DNA of 64,000 bases from Halichondria panicea (Eukaryota; Porifera; Demospongiae; Suberitida; Halichondriidae), in assembly GCF_963675165.1 (NCBI RefSeq), contig NC_087388.1, forward strand, positions 2,086,800 to 2,150,799. Reading direction: 5' to 3'. This document shows positions 30,561 to 42,930 of the stretch, one piece after another. The notes beneath the pieces were generated by a model that worked only from the letters and a program-made list of their open reading frames with translations, had not been told where the DNA came from and ran no database searches. Position 1 is the first letter of the stretch, and each line of letters starts with the position of its first letter. The translations under genes were made by a program, and so were the position numbers.

Positions 30561-30601
30561 TTAGCATGATGCTACAGCCCCAGAGAAGGTTGGCCACAAA
30601 G

Positions 30602-31018
30602 CAGAGGAGGTCGGACATCACTTGAACTTTCACTAATTATGACCTTTTAATTACATTCCAGGCCAAATTGCTTTTCGTTTTTGCTGACTCAGCAGTAGAA
30701 CATAACTGGATCTAGGCGGATCTAGCTAGTATGGGTATTATGTGCTGATAGGGTTAGGTCCAGTAACCATCATAGACACCAAACACAACTAGCTGTCAAC
30801 AGATTCAGCGACAGAAACCGTGCAGAAATATTGTCTCATGAATCAGTCGCCCTCTACAACATAAACTCGTGATTAGGCCGCCCAACTTTTAGAGGGTGGC
30901 TAAAATAGAGACTAGCAGAAGTACAATAGACGCTACTGCTGAGTCAGCAAAATGAAAAGCAATTTGGCCTGGAATGTCATTAAAAGGTCAAAGTTCAAGT
31001 GATGTCCGACCTCCTCTG
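30602..31018. mobile_element. 417-bp CAGAGGAGGT-type MITE
   Basis: The ends CAGAGGAGGTCGGACATCAC and the inverted complement ending GATGTCCGACCTCCTCTG are intact. It is the uninterrupted counterpart, in inverted orientation, of the MITE at 18281-19090. I see no clear TSD. Confidence 0.82.
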
Positions 31019-32101
31019 GTACCATCCAAACTTCTGTTGAAAACATTGGTGCACGTGATGCGTTTCCAATCCCTTTCCTTTACTATCTATGACAAAACAT
31101 AAGCTCTTGTGATGATTCATTAGTGACCTTTTAACCCTGTCTAATTCAACCTCCTCTGCTACAGCTATAAATCTCTCGGTATCATGTCCTACAAATTTAG
31201 CTGGCGAATATTTGTGTGACATAATTATTATTTGAACATGAACCTTTTCATTACGTATCAGCTTCTCACAAAAATACCGAATTGGTGAGGGTTTCATAAA
31301 TAGCTGGTTAGATAAGATTTAGCATCAAACAAATTGCTAAAAGGGTTCAATTAGCCTAGCTCATGAATTTGACAATATTTACACTTAGGAAAAAGAGGCA
31401 ATGGGGAACTTAGACCATAATTATTATGTGATATACTCAGCGATGAATCAGGACACAGCTGTTTTCAGTTGGTTTCGTATCGTACATCTGGTCATCTGAT
31501 TCACTGTAGATGTCCTCATCCTAAAGGAATCTTTGTAATTTGTGATGTACAGAAACGCAAATCATGTATTGTGACCACAAAGATTATTCTACGCTGATCT
31601 AGCACTAACTCTATAGCTGAATACACTATATTCAGCAGATTAATGGATGATACTTTTGCAATCTCACAAACTTTATTTCTATACACAAAATGTAGATTGT
31701 GGCAGCCCTGCAAGTCGCCATAAATTTCTTGTGCTATATACAAACATAGGAATTCAATATAGAACCATGCAGATAAGACTCTCCCAAGTAGGCTATTTAT
31801 ATTTTCATCATTACGAGATCTCCAGAGATCTGTAGTATATACATGTGCTTACTACAAAACGACTCTACTGTATGAACCTACAATATTTAAGTTACTGTAG
31901 CGATACAGTTCGATAACAAATCAAGTAAACTTGCTATTAACTATTTTATTCTACAAGCTGTATGTGTTTGGTTAATCTTCCAATCTCACTAAAACATAAC
32001 TTACTATTACCTATATAATATTACCGGTAAATTTCCGGTAAAATTTGTTAATTCTACTGCTCTGTGCAATGTGTTGATACTATAATATTTATGTCGATAG
32101 G
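31019..32101. other. Intergenic and 3' flank of gene A
   Basis: It holds a fragment of the CATAGATAAA-type MITE end (about 31050-31090, GCGTTTCCAATCCCTTTCC) and AT-rich sequence. No exon is seen. Confidence 0.5.
31945..31950 (-). promoter_or_regulatory. Candidate poly(A) signal of gene A
   Basis: AATAAA on the minus strand lies about 150 nt downstream of the gene A stop codon. It is the only canonical hexamer I noticed close to that stop. Its use is not shown by the sequence. Confidence 0.45.
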
Positions 32102-35100
32102 TCAGTCTTCAAGCTGTAATCGTGCAAGTTCTTGTGGATCAAAGTTATGCATATTAGCCATTTCCGACCAGGCAGGATGTTCAGCGCCATCCATTTCTGT
32201 TGCTACCTGGTTGCTAGCAAGTAGCTGATGATGGCTACCACCAATCTCTGCATTACACTCGGGACATTTGGCCGTTTCCATGGCTCCACCACACTCTCCA
32301 ATGCAGTAGAAATGTCCTTGGGGACATTTGAACCAATGGCCTTTCGTTAGACCCATTGCTTCGACAATTTCAAGTTTCTCAGCTTCGGACAAGTTATCAA
32401 CTTGATACTCCTTGCATAGAGTTTGAATAGAGTGCATTATTTCTGTTTCATCATCTGAAGTGATTTTGGGGACCGTAGAATCATCTGTTGTTTTATGTCC
32501 GCTTTCGTGCAGTCTGGATAGTAGTTTCTCAATCAAAACGTGATTATTGGTTGAGATTTTGCCTTCCTTCCTCTCAAGCTTTATCTGGAATTCGGTCAAT
32601 CTTGCTAGAAGTGTGAGTCTTCTCATTTCAGCTTCTCCATCTGAAATTTGTTGTTTTGAGAGGTATTCTGAATGTGACACAAATACTTTTAATGTGTTCA
32701 ACTGTCGCTTGATAAGCTCAATTCTAACGTCAAATGAATTACTATTGGGTGCTGGGATAACCTCTATTGCCTTGACAATGTGTGGCAATAAGGTGAGCTG
32801 TGCTCTAATGACGTCAGGAAATGGTGTGGGTTTCTCAGAAAATAATTTTTTTTCAATCATGGCGAGTTCATTACTTATGAATAGACAATTAGCAGAAGTT
32901 TCCACCGATGCCATAACTTTCTTGAATTCCGCTTTTAATGCTTCTGGATTCAATGTCTTTAATTGTTGCTGCTTAATTGCCTCAATATCTTGTAGGTAGC
33001 ATTTTATAGCATTACCATACCTGAGGCATGTCTTTACTGGTGTTGTACACTTAGGGCACTTCTTTATAGAAACCTCTTCGCTCTCCATTGACATATACGT
33101 ATCCATAGCAGATACTTCAATAACATGCTTGCAATCTGGTAATAGAACAAATCGAGCATCCTCTTCTTCCTCTGTTCCAAAAAGTGTTTCTGTAACTACT
33201 TCTTTGTTACAGATGCGGCAAAGACTTGGACAAGGTTCTCCACATAAGCCTATGCATTCGTGGCCACACTTTAGCAGTTTCTTGCATGGGTCATTGCAAG
33301 GCTTTTGATTACACGGCTCTCCGCACGGCATACTGCATGTTTGGTGGGGGCATGACCACTCACAAGGTTCTTGGCAAGTATCGCATAGCTCAAAGCATTT
33401 CTTTTGACATTTGCTGTGTACACAAAAGGTTGTACAACGTTTAATACATGGTGGGCAGTTAGATGAGCAAGGGAAATCGCATTCATGCCCACAAACTAAT
33501 ATACGCTTGCAAACTGAGTTGCACTGTACATGCAAGCGGCCTTTGTGACAGGTTCCACATGTACCTGAGCACGTATGCCCACAGTCAAGTAGAGCTCCAC
33601 AAGGCTCACGGCATATAGGCTCTAAAATATGGCACTTGGTTTGAACGGTATGCCCACAGGGCAAGTCTTTGTAAACAAGTTCTTGGCATTTCCTAGTGCA
33701 TATCATGAAGCATTCGCTTTGGCACTGGTGTCCACATTTTAAAAGCTGTTCGCATTGTGAACGACATTTTATCTTATTGATAGCTACTGAGCATGCCACA
33801 GTCTCAGTGTGTCCACACTCCTCTAAAAATCTGGGTACTGGCACTAAGCATGGTTGACACTCCGGCCTACATTGGTGACATTTTCTAGTGCATTTGTGGC
33901 CACAGTCCAAAGTTCTAGGGCATGATTTCTGGCATTTGTACTTAATATGGTCACGATCATAAGGATGACAGGATAAACGACAAACGTGTCCGCAAGACAA
34001 ACGTGCATCACATTTTTTCAAGCAACCACCTTCGGGACATTTGGCAAAGTCTTCAGCTGACTTAGCTTTAACTGTTTGATCACGGTGAATCGCACAATGT
34101 AGCAAAAGCGAATCTCCTATACTGTCCATAGACTGAAGTTTAGATATCACTTCAGGCCAGATAGTTTGTTGTTTGTCACGGAGCATTTCTTTGTTCCCAA
34201 TGATAAAGAATCCTTTCTTCGCTCGTGAAAGAGCCACACAAATACGATTCTTTATCCCCACAAATCCAATGTTCTGTTTTGGATTGCTCCGAACTAGTGA
34301 CAGAAGAATAATGTCATTTTCTTCCCCCTGAAAGTCATCCACAACTGCGGTCCTAACACCAACAATTTTCTCGTTACCGAGATGCTTTTTTATTTCTAAA
34401 AGTTGTCCTCGATAGAGAGTCAAAATGGTAATTTGAGATGTATTATATTCTTGCTTGATAAAGTAGCGACACAGAGCTGTTAAAAACTTTGCTTCGTGAG
34501 GATTCGAGTGACTTTTCGTATCAGATTTGCCCGAGACTTCCAATTTTGTGTGAGTTAAAAAGAACAAGCTCTTATCAACTCCTTGTATGTGCTCATATTT
34601 TTCAACAGACTCATGATTTTGCAGGTCAGGATACACTGTTGGAGTAATCAAACTGGCTATTTCTGGTCTCATTCGGTGTTGAATGCCCAACGTCTTTACT
34701 GGACATTTGTTTTTACTCAGTCGTTCGAACAGAGATACATCAAGCTTATAGTTTTTCTCTAGCTCAAAGTAAGTTGGTTTTGGGCGAAGCTGCTCCTGAT
34801 CACCAATCAGAATTAGTTGTTGAACACTAGGTGACAATGACGTAAAAATGTGAGCTTCAAAAATTTCAGCAGCTTCTTCGACAACTACTATCTTTGGTCG
34901 AATGCCTTTTATGATGTAGTTGTGTTTGGCTGCTCCTGTTGTAGTCATGCCAACCACATCTGAACCTTTTACAACCGAAAGATTAATTCCTTCTTTTGCT
35001 TTCTGAACATTTGAACAAGCGTTTTTGTACCTCTTGGAAAGACGTTCCAACAGGTTCCTCTGATACAGCATGTAGCTATCTCTCCAATGCAGGTACAATC

Positions 35101-38100
35101 TCCACCTGGTGTGCATGTTTTTTAAGCTCCATACATCAACTATTGTATCAGCTTCGACATTTGTCATCGGATCAGAATTGTTCGATAAATGGTATTGGAT
35201 TTGTCTTTCTCTTTTGTCGTTACTCATTTGGACAACCTTCCATTCGCCATTTCCTTCGCCAGTCTCTTCAAAATCAGAAGTTTGGTCTTCAAAAAGAGTA
35301 ATATCTTGAATGGGTAGCTCAAACAAATTCTCATTGTCTTCATCAACAAAACGATCGTCTTGAATCTTCTGGACCTCATTGTCCTCGTCTTGTGTACCTG
35401 CATTCTTAGGAACTTCCAGTACTTCCACCGCCTGATTTTCTTGTTGTTGTTCGTCTATCTCTTCTTCCACTCTTTGCACAGCCACTAGATACCGTAAACC
35501 GAGCCAAACTTCCATTGGTAGTTTTGTTTGGCTCAATGCTGTAAGCTGAGAATAGTGGTGGTCATACATCACACACTGTAATTGCTCAACTCTTAATAGT
35601 CTGCTTCTTGACTGATGAATTGAGTTCAAGCAGCGATTAATACGATCTTTGAGAGGAACCATGACTTTTCGAGCATTTGAAAAATGCTGGTAAATGTTTA
35701 TTGGTACTAATCTTAACTCTCTTACTTTGCTGACTTTTTCGTACAAGACACAGTTCTTCAGTTCTTCAGTTTTACACCGCCCACCAATTCTTGTTATGTT
35801 CGGCTGTTTTCTATTCACAGTTACTGTGCGGATACCTTCTAAGAACTGATCTAGAGCATGATTTGTGTAACAAACAACTAGAATGGGTGAGGATTGCCGA
35901 GGATCCCAGGAGCTCTTGTTAGCAAGGAACGCTTGAACCACTTTAATTCCTATGTATGTTTTTCCTGTGCCAGGTGGTCCTTGAATCACTGATAAATCTT
36001 GTGTGAGTGCTGCCTTCAAGGCTTCCATTTGAGAGTGATCCAGATCTGTATCGTCTGCACTAGGCCATGTAGACAACTTAGTAAGATTTACTTCTGTGGA
36101 TATCTTCTTGCTTTTTACCTCAATTATTCCTTTAAGGTTAAATACCTGTTTTGGCATGTGTTGCAAGTAGGGCGGCGGTAGCATAGGGTCAAAACTGCAT
36201 TCAACTATGTACTGTTTAAAAGGCATCATGTGAGTTTCACCGAGGGTACTTACTGCCTGAAGCCGGTTCAAGACATGCCTGTAAGCCTCAAAGTAGGCTA
36301 CCGATTCAACCATTGTGTACACAGCTTGAGGGTCTAGCTGAAAGCCATTCACACTTCCTTCAAACTTAACAGTAATGACACCTTTTTTCAGCAAATTGGG
36401 TTTTCGATCTGCAACTGTAACAAAAACAATGCTCTCAAAATTATCAGTCGAAAGGCATAAAAGAGATCCATTGATCAAACGTTTGGTGTACTCCCAATTA
36501 ACACCCCTGAGCCCACTGGAATCAAACCAAAGGTCAAAACCAACTTCAGAATTAAGGCAAACTGGTCCACCGAGCATTACTTCTTGATACATATACACTT
36601 CTATTCCCTTGGATACCAATGGTGCTTCGACATAGTTTGATATGCCTTCACGAAGTGGACCTACAAAGTCTTCTCTAAGCAGCCGGAACTGAACATCAAG
36701 ATAATGCTCCCAGCTGTCATACTTCCCTTCAACAATATTGGCTCGAAGAAACGGCTTCTTTGAATAGTGGTAGATTTCTTCAGGCTTGGGTAGCATTTCA
36801 ACCGTAGTGAAGTGTTCGGGAGGATCAATGAGGATATTATCCTCACTTACTGCCATCTTTTGGGGTTTTTGTCTGGCTGCATTTAAAGTCTCTTCCCTGT
36901 GTTCTTGAAATTGTTGTTGGAGCTCATTGACTTCTTCTTGTTTACGTGTAGCAAATGCTTTCTCTTCATCCTCGCCAAAATTTAACAGATTTTTTATACC
37001 TTCGCAAATCGAATAAATCGGGAAAGAATGGACAACACTAGATGGAATTCTCTCAATACAGAATGCGGCTATTCGTATTATGTGCCCTAGAGCCTGTACA
37101 TTCTCCTTTCGTGCAGACTGTAATCGCTCACATGCCATTGTCCTTGTGAGTATATCTAACTTAAAAATGAACTGATCACATCCACTTCCTAGTCCAAAAA
37201 TCTGACTAAGCAGTAGAGATGCCATGGAGTCTTCCCTAGATTCCACTAGCTTGTATAGAATCTTCACAAAACACCTCACCAGCTTGGGATCATTCACAGT
37301 AGAAGAGTTTTTTATTGATGCCAGAAAACCACTATCGTTTTGGCTGATATGCTTTACAAGTGCTTCGTCACCCATCTCAGCCATTTCTCGAATCTCTCGA
37401 CTGCTAAGATAACCAAACTCTCTGAAGTCATGTTTTTTGGTTGGCTTAATGATTTTGTTAGAGTGCATTTCAGCTCCTTGGTTTTCTGTTTTTGGGGGTT
37501 TGACTTGTTTTCTTTTCCAGCTGCTTTTGTGGTCATTTGGAGTGTTACCTGATATCAGTGTACGAATGCTTGCACTTTGAGAGGGTACTTTAGGTCTACC
37601 TGCAGCCACGTTGCTTGCACCAGTGGAATTTGTAGCACCCACATTTGGTTTCTGATCTGATAGGTGAATGTTCATCTGCTTACTGTTTCGTGTCCTGTGC
37701 CTACTGTTCGGTTGTGCAATTTGGTCACGACAAGATCTCTCGATTGTCTTTTTAACTGGTGCTGATTTCCTCAGTGTGCCTATAAAATTAATAATCAAAT
37801 TATAGTGAGCACATGATTATACCAGAAATTGCACGCAAATCAATACTATGAGTAACTACAGTGCTCTGTAAATAGCTCGGAGAAAGCGGTCTAAAAACAA
37901 GTTCGTGAAATTAAACCAACAATTGCAAGCATAGAATACACCACAACTACGAAGAAGACACACACCCATAATATCCTCCGTTATACCCGTGGTTACTCAG
38001 AGGTATAGCCAAGAGATATGTAACCAAGGTAGCGAAGATTAGTATGGTGAGCCTTTTGTTTCAAAATGGTGATACAAAATACCATAATTATGTTGGTGCC

Positions 38101-41100
38101 CCAAACTGGAAGGATAAATCGACTCGATTCGTTTTATCAACTCGATTATCGACTTCATCTGGTAGGGATCGACTCGATGTGTTTTATCAACTCGACTTCT
38201 TCTGGTAAGGATCGACTCGATCGATCAGGATTAGCCTCGATTCCAGGCTCCTTGGAAGAGTTTCTAAGGCGGCCTGAAATCGAGGCTATCTACAGGCTAT
38301 CTACAGCTGCACTCTAGTATAGTAGCAACGCAGAACAGAGACTCTTGAGTTTATAAAACACATCGAGTCGATCCCTACCAGATGAAGTCGATAAAATCGA
38401 GTGATAAAACACATTGAGTCGATTTATCCTTCCAGTTTGGGACACCAACACATCAGAGGAGGTACAACATCCATGTGTCAAAGGAAATGTTTTACACATA
38501 CAATATAATGTAGAATGTGGGTGTTTAAGACACGCGGATGTTGTACCTCCTCTGCCAACACATGGTATTTTGTAATCGCCATTTTGAAACAAAAGGCCCA
38601 CCATAGATTAGAGTGTATATCCTTCGATATACAATATAATGTAGAATGTGGGTGTTTAAGACACGCGGATGTTGTACCTCCTCTGCCAACACATGGTATT
38701 TTGTAATCGCCATTTTGAAACAAAAGGCCCACCATAGATTAGAGTGTATATCCTTCGAGTAGGTGTGGTATAATGCTATCTGCCTTATGCCATTCACGTG
38801 ACTGAACCAACCGCATGGCTATAAAAGTACTTCCCCTTAGCAACTATCGAATGCACAGTAGTGCCTGCTACAAAAAAGGTGAGACTATAATTTTGCAGCT
38901 GTCAAAGAGCTTGCTGAGTATATACCATAGTTATCGTCTCTTATAAAGGAGCTTCCATGGTCCAACGCTATACAGCATTCTGCAACGTCCCTAAAAATTA
39001 ATGTTTGCTATCTACACACACATTGACCTATTGAGGCTTAGCCATGTTGTTGGAGAGCAGCTTTCGTAATTCTTTGGGGTTTTAGTATTGTCTAGCATGT
39101 CCCTTCTGCTTGCTTGCTTTTTGCATTACACCTTGCAATCTGTGCATGCCCTGAGACAGGCTGTAGGTTATGCTGCTATATCAGCAGCCTATATGGCAAG
39201 TCTTTGAGCTTCCTACTGTTGTTTGTGAAGACGACCCGACCATGCGACCATCGTATTGTCTGGCTCAGTTTAAACTAGTGTGCAAGCCTTCTTGACCAAC
39301 GCAATAGAGGGCAACACTACAGCTGTGGGGAACTCAGTCATTGAGACCGCAACAGTAGATTCCGAGTAAGCTATGGTAATATTTACTGATGCTTTACAAA
39401 CGTTCTAACACCTGGCGTTACAATAATTATAGGCCGGGAACAAGGCTAATTTTAATTTGTAAACCTTGTGATTTCTGTAGAGTTGGTCCATTTTTTTTTA
39501 TGGTCTGGTCTTGACTGCGAGGAGGTTTACGCCGAGGTTCTTCTTCTTGGAGAATTGCTGACACTGGCTGCTCGATACCTGGAGTCACATGAAATTGCCA
39601 AATGCTAGATCTATATGGATTATGAACTTCATTCATGCAGACACGCATAAAGTGACTGTCATTATAATTATGATGTCTGTATGTACAGTAAAACGTATAA
39701 CGAATCAAGTCGACAAAGTGGATGTTCTGACACACCGACAAACAAGTTGTGATAAAAATGTTTTCTTTTAACCCATGTTACTATATAATGCGTTGATCAA
39801 TATCAGCTACAAATCTTCAGGAGCAAAAAATGTCTTGATAACTGCAATAAGTATACATTAGTTATGGCAAGAGTTTGACGTCATTGGGCAGCATAGTTAT
39901 TGCAGGTGCCCTCGCAAGGGCTTATGTCATCCAGTGCAATATTTGGTATGTTACACTCTGTGCTGGGCAATAACTAAATACTGCATAATTTATTCATACA
40001 CAACATATTATTCTCAATCTAAACCACATCCCATTGTGAGTCATAAAAATTATAGCATCAAAACTATATGAGACTCAAATTATGCCATGCCAGATTATTA
40101 TCCACCAATTAAATCTGTAGCCAAGGGTGTAGACAACTTATAGGGGGCTCTGAGGTTGGCAAGGCTCTTAATATATAACCAGTCTAATTATGGGAGAAAG
40201 AAATTGAGGGGCTTTAGCCCTAACTACGGTGGCCGATAGGGGTCACCCGCCTCCGCTTGCCGCCAACTAATACCGCCAGCGATAAAGGGTCACCGCTCCA
40301 TTTAGTCGCGAGTGGTAAATGAGTGCCCGCCTTCTTTTACCGCCCGCGGCGACGTCCAAAAGTGTCTGGTAAAGGTATGTGTTTCTAATAAGAGCACACC
40401 CACGCTATTCTAATCGAAGAGCAAATAGGGATTTCATCTGTAAGCCTGGAGTACTAGCTATGGCATAGTACTCCAGAGCTTATAAATGAAATCCCTGTTC
40501 ATAGTCTATGCTTTGTGAAGGTCCTCTGGGATGTGTAATAGCTCTCCACACAGATGCTGCAAATACAAGGTGCGCTCTTATTAGAATTTCGAAATATCTT
40601 ATGATTGTTACACCGCTGGCGGCGAGGTTTTTGACCGCGGCGGTTCATGACTGAGGCGGCCACTCATTTACCGCTCGCGGATAAGTGAGGCGGTCACTCT
40701 TTACTGCTCGCGGTATTTTCGGGTGGGTAAAGGAGTCAACATTCATTTACCGCTCGCGGGTAGAGAAGGCGGCGACCCTTTACCGTGTGCGGCATAGGAG
40801 GGCGGCAAGCGGAGGCGGGTGACAGGCCACCATACCTAACCCTCTAGTGCCTATCAGTATGGGCTTGCTATATAAACACTGACTCGATTTTACTTTTAAA
40901 ATCTTGCCTTTAAGAAGGTGTATCTATAATGATGCTCAGAGCCTATAGATACGAAACAAAATCATTGGATAACCTACCGTTTTTTCTGTAGGGGAATTTT
41001 TAGCACTGAAAACTTTGTAGCTATTATAATTAGGCGGGAAAAACAACATTTTTCACAGCTTGTTCAGTCCTTAGTGTCTGAACATCCATTGCATTGTGTT

Positions 41101-41339
41101 GGATTTACCACTGCGTACACATAATCATGTATGCACATGCACATGCACTATATAATGACACTTGAGCACTCAGGAGCACTCCTGGTACTATAACACTTAC
41201 CTTCCTCAGTGTGTGAAAGTGGTCTCAGTGGTCTCCCCCTCCTAGGGGGGGCAGATTTTGGTTGCTCGTCAGAATCTTTAGATTCTTTGATTTTTGGAGG
41301 TCTTCGCCTTCGCTGTGGTATAACTACTCGCTCAGCCAT
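32102..41339 (-). CDS. ZNFX1-like: ZNFX1-like helicase / NFX1-type zinc finger protein (gene A)
   Basis: Three exons join in frame, 41339-41201, 39578-39465 and 37779-32102, giving 5931 nt or 1976 aa; human ZNFX1 is about 1.9 k residues. After a basic, disordered N-terminus and a helical region comes a UPF1-like SF1 helicase: GPPGTGKTYIG at about residue 685, VVVEEAAEIFE about 1050, GDQEQLRPKPTYFELE, QHRMRPEI about 1116, VVDDFQGEEND about 1230 and VALSRAKKG about 1265. A cysteine-rich block of NFX1-type fingers (CGHxC patterns) spans about 1330-1610. A C-terminal RZ-type finger reads KCPQGHFYCIGECGGAMETA then KCPEC (about 1897-1925). All helicase motifs and finger cysteines appear intact. ZNFX1 proteins bind RNA and act in RNA surveillance and antiviral defence; the specific role here is inferred. 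Confidence 0.93.
38043..38605. mobile_element. Nested inverted-repeat element in gene A intron 2
   Basis: The left end TATGGTGAGCCTTTTGTTTC pairs with GAAACAAAAGGCCCACCATA at the right. Inside is a second pair built on GATCGACTCGATGTGTTTTA and its complement (about 38128-38430), and a small CGATTCCAGGC / GCCTGAAATCGAGGCT palindrome (about 38230-38290). It is absent from the duplicate at 1-2331, so it is younger than that duplication. Confidence 0.7.
38499..38757. repeat. 131-bp direct repeat, two copies
   Basis: A unit starting ATACAATATAATGTAGAATG and containing GTTGTACCTCCTCTGCC is present twice with a period of 131 bp and almost no differences. It duplicates the right end of the preceding TIR element. 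Confidence 0.85.
39465..39578 (-). CDS. ZNFX1-like: Gene A exon 2
   Basis: A 114-nt phase 1-1 exon between acceptor GACTCCAG and donor G/GTTTAC reads IEQPVSAILQEEEPRRKPPR and then a lysine-rich tail. The decayed homologue at 1985-2141 supports it as a real exon. Upstream codons in the same open frame are intron. Confidence 0.75.
39820..40224. other. Gene A intron 1, no feature seen
   Basis: AT-rich intronic sequence without recognisable exon or repeat boundary. Confidence 0.5.
40225..40834. mobile_element. 610-bp GC-rich TIR element with 6-bp TSD
   Basis: It begins TACGGTGGCCGATAGGGGTC and ends with the near complement GTGACAGGCCACCATA. It is flanked by CCTAAC at 40219-40224 and 40835-40840. 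Both arms (about 150 bp) are GC-rich and made of variants of ACCGCTCGCGG, in sharp contrast to the AT-rich surroundings. The middle is AT-rich and non-coding. The first bases resemble the TATACGGTGGCC ends of the 15494-16416 element. Confidence 0.78.
41201..41339 (-). CDS. ZNFX1-like: Gene A exon 1
   Basis: It starts at ATG 41339-41337 (MAERVVIPQRRRRPP) and ends HTEEG at a GTAAGT donor, leaving one base. The segment is strongly basic and rich in R, K and P, consistent with an RNA-binding or disordered tail. The choice rests on the start codon, the strong donor and phase agreement with exon 2. Confidence 0.75.
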
Positions 41340-41518
41340 GATTGATCATAAATTATGATGGACTATTAAGTTTTCAGCTTTTGAGTACACTGTATGAATT
41401 TAGAAAATAAATTGATCAGTGCATGACTAGATCTATAATATAGCTATAGTATCTATAGTATATACTATAGTTATACAGAGGTGCAACAGCCAATAATCAC
41501 TGACCTGTGCTGCCAGCT

Positions 41519-41541
41519 ATTATATATATATATATATATAT
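41519..41541. repeat. (TA)n microsatellite
   Basis: About 11 TA units lie upstream of gene A in the spacer between genes A and B. Confidence 0.9.
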
Positions 41542-41820
41542 AGCTGGGTTTTGAGATCTCTGTTATAGTTGATAGACTACTTTCCAGGAACACTTTCTAC
41601 TTTCTATTTTAGTAAAGTGCAACAGCAAATGATCACTGACCTGTGCAGCCTGGGTTTATATCTAATCTGCTAGGACTGTATACTTTCCAGGAACATACAT
41701 ATACTTTAATAAAGGTCATGCATGCATCATTGGAACATGCAGACACTATGTCTGCCAACTAGAGCCTAATGTGGATCCACACCATGAATATACTTACATC
41801 AGTCAGTTGTCATACTGCTC

Positions 41821-41879
41821 TAGTCTCGAATACCCGCCTCAACCTCAAGCTTTTAGGTTGAGGCGGGTATTCGAGACTA
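41821..41879. repeat. Perfect hairpin, 25-bp arms
   Basis: TAGTCTCGAATACCCGCCTC followed by AACCT is exactly complementary to AGGTTGAGGCGGGTATTCGA followed by GACTA, with a 9-nt loop. It is likely a minimal foldback element. It lies about 480 bp upstream of the gene A start codon. Confidence 0.85.
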
Positions 41880-41892
41880 ATACTACTCAGAG

Positions 41893-42006
41893 TAGCCTCG
41901 ATCCCAGGCCGAGTTTTCGCTTTTATAACGGTTAGGCGAACAACTAGGCCTGGTAATAGTTGTCTGCACATTATAAAAGCGAAAACTGGGCCTGGGATCG
42001 AGGCTA
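41893..42006. mobile_element. 114-bp foldback element (AGCCTCGATCCCAGGCC family)
   Basis: TAGCCTCGATCCCAGGCC plus GAGTTTTCGCTTTTATAA pair with the inverted right half. Shorter members with the same terminal motif appear at 30027, 38232, 51595 and, in part, 19103, 42280, 54235 and 55805. Confidence 0.8.
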
Positions 42007-42587
42007 CAGTAAGATGGACTCTCAAGTGTGTGTGTTGTGGTTTTGTGGTCTGACCTTTCACTCATGAATCATGACAGGGAATAGTGCCGTATTAGGTGGT
42101 GGTTGTTAGTAGCTACCGAGCGACACTTTTAAATAATTACGAAGCCAGAGGTCGTTTCTTTTGGGAAAATTATGTTGAAGTCCTGGTGTCGCATATTTAG
42201 AGGGTCGCATGCATCTAATTGGGTTATTCTACTGTCCTCGATTATAGGCCGCTTAAATTACATTGTTTTTTGCTGCCTGGAATCGAGGCTGTGGTTTGAC
42301 CTCTATTTAGGACGCGACATAAAAAAATAATTGTAAACGCTGCAGTCGCTATTTTTAGAGGTCAGAAAATTGGTGTCGCATATTTGGAGGGTCGCTTTAA
42401 ATCGAATAAGTACGGTAAGTTGGTGGCAGCGGCTTAGCTTCGAAGGTGGCGGCAGTGTTAGTTGGTGACAAATGAATGACTCCCCCGGTCACTCCTGCCT
42501 AAAGTATGGGGACTCCCCCAGGCCCAGAAGTGAATGACTCCCTACACGCATGCTTGTTTGTTCCGGCCAATGTGACCTGTTTCCATC

Positions 42588-42930
42588 TACCGTACTTCTT
42601 CGAAATAAGGCGCCTCTTTTTAATAATTACGATATGAGCAAGGGCCATAATTAGAGACAGAAAAATTAGATTTGGTCCAGGGAGGCGCGTATTTAGAAGG
42701 GGACCTATAAATAGAGGTTATTTGAACAATCTTGGTATCCTCGATTCCAAGCCGTGTCTCATCATCCTCAAGCTTTCTGAAAAAAGATGTGATGTTAACC
42801 TCCATTTACAACACGCCACCAAAAAATAATCTCTCCTGCCACGTGGAGCTCTATATGGAGACTTTAAAATTACTTTTTAGTCTGGGTGGCGCCTTATTAG
42901 AAGGGCGCCTTATTTAGAAGAAGTACGGTA
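42588..42930. mobile_element. 343-bp MITE
   Basis: The ends TACCGTACTTCTTCGAAATA and the complement TATTTAGAAGAAGTACGGTA are inverted; the interior carries repeated GGCGCC and AGAAGGGC blocks. A related but degraded unit lies at about 42165-42420. It is non-coding. Confidence 0.72.

Noticed and set aside
39427..39741. 104-codon ORF taken as a separate small gene
   Set aside because: Only the 39578-39465 part is exon 2 of gene A. The upstream codons are intron before an AG acceptor, and the downstream part follows a GT donor.
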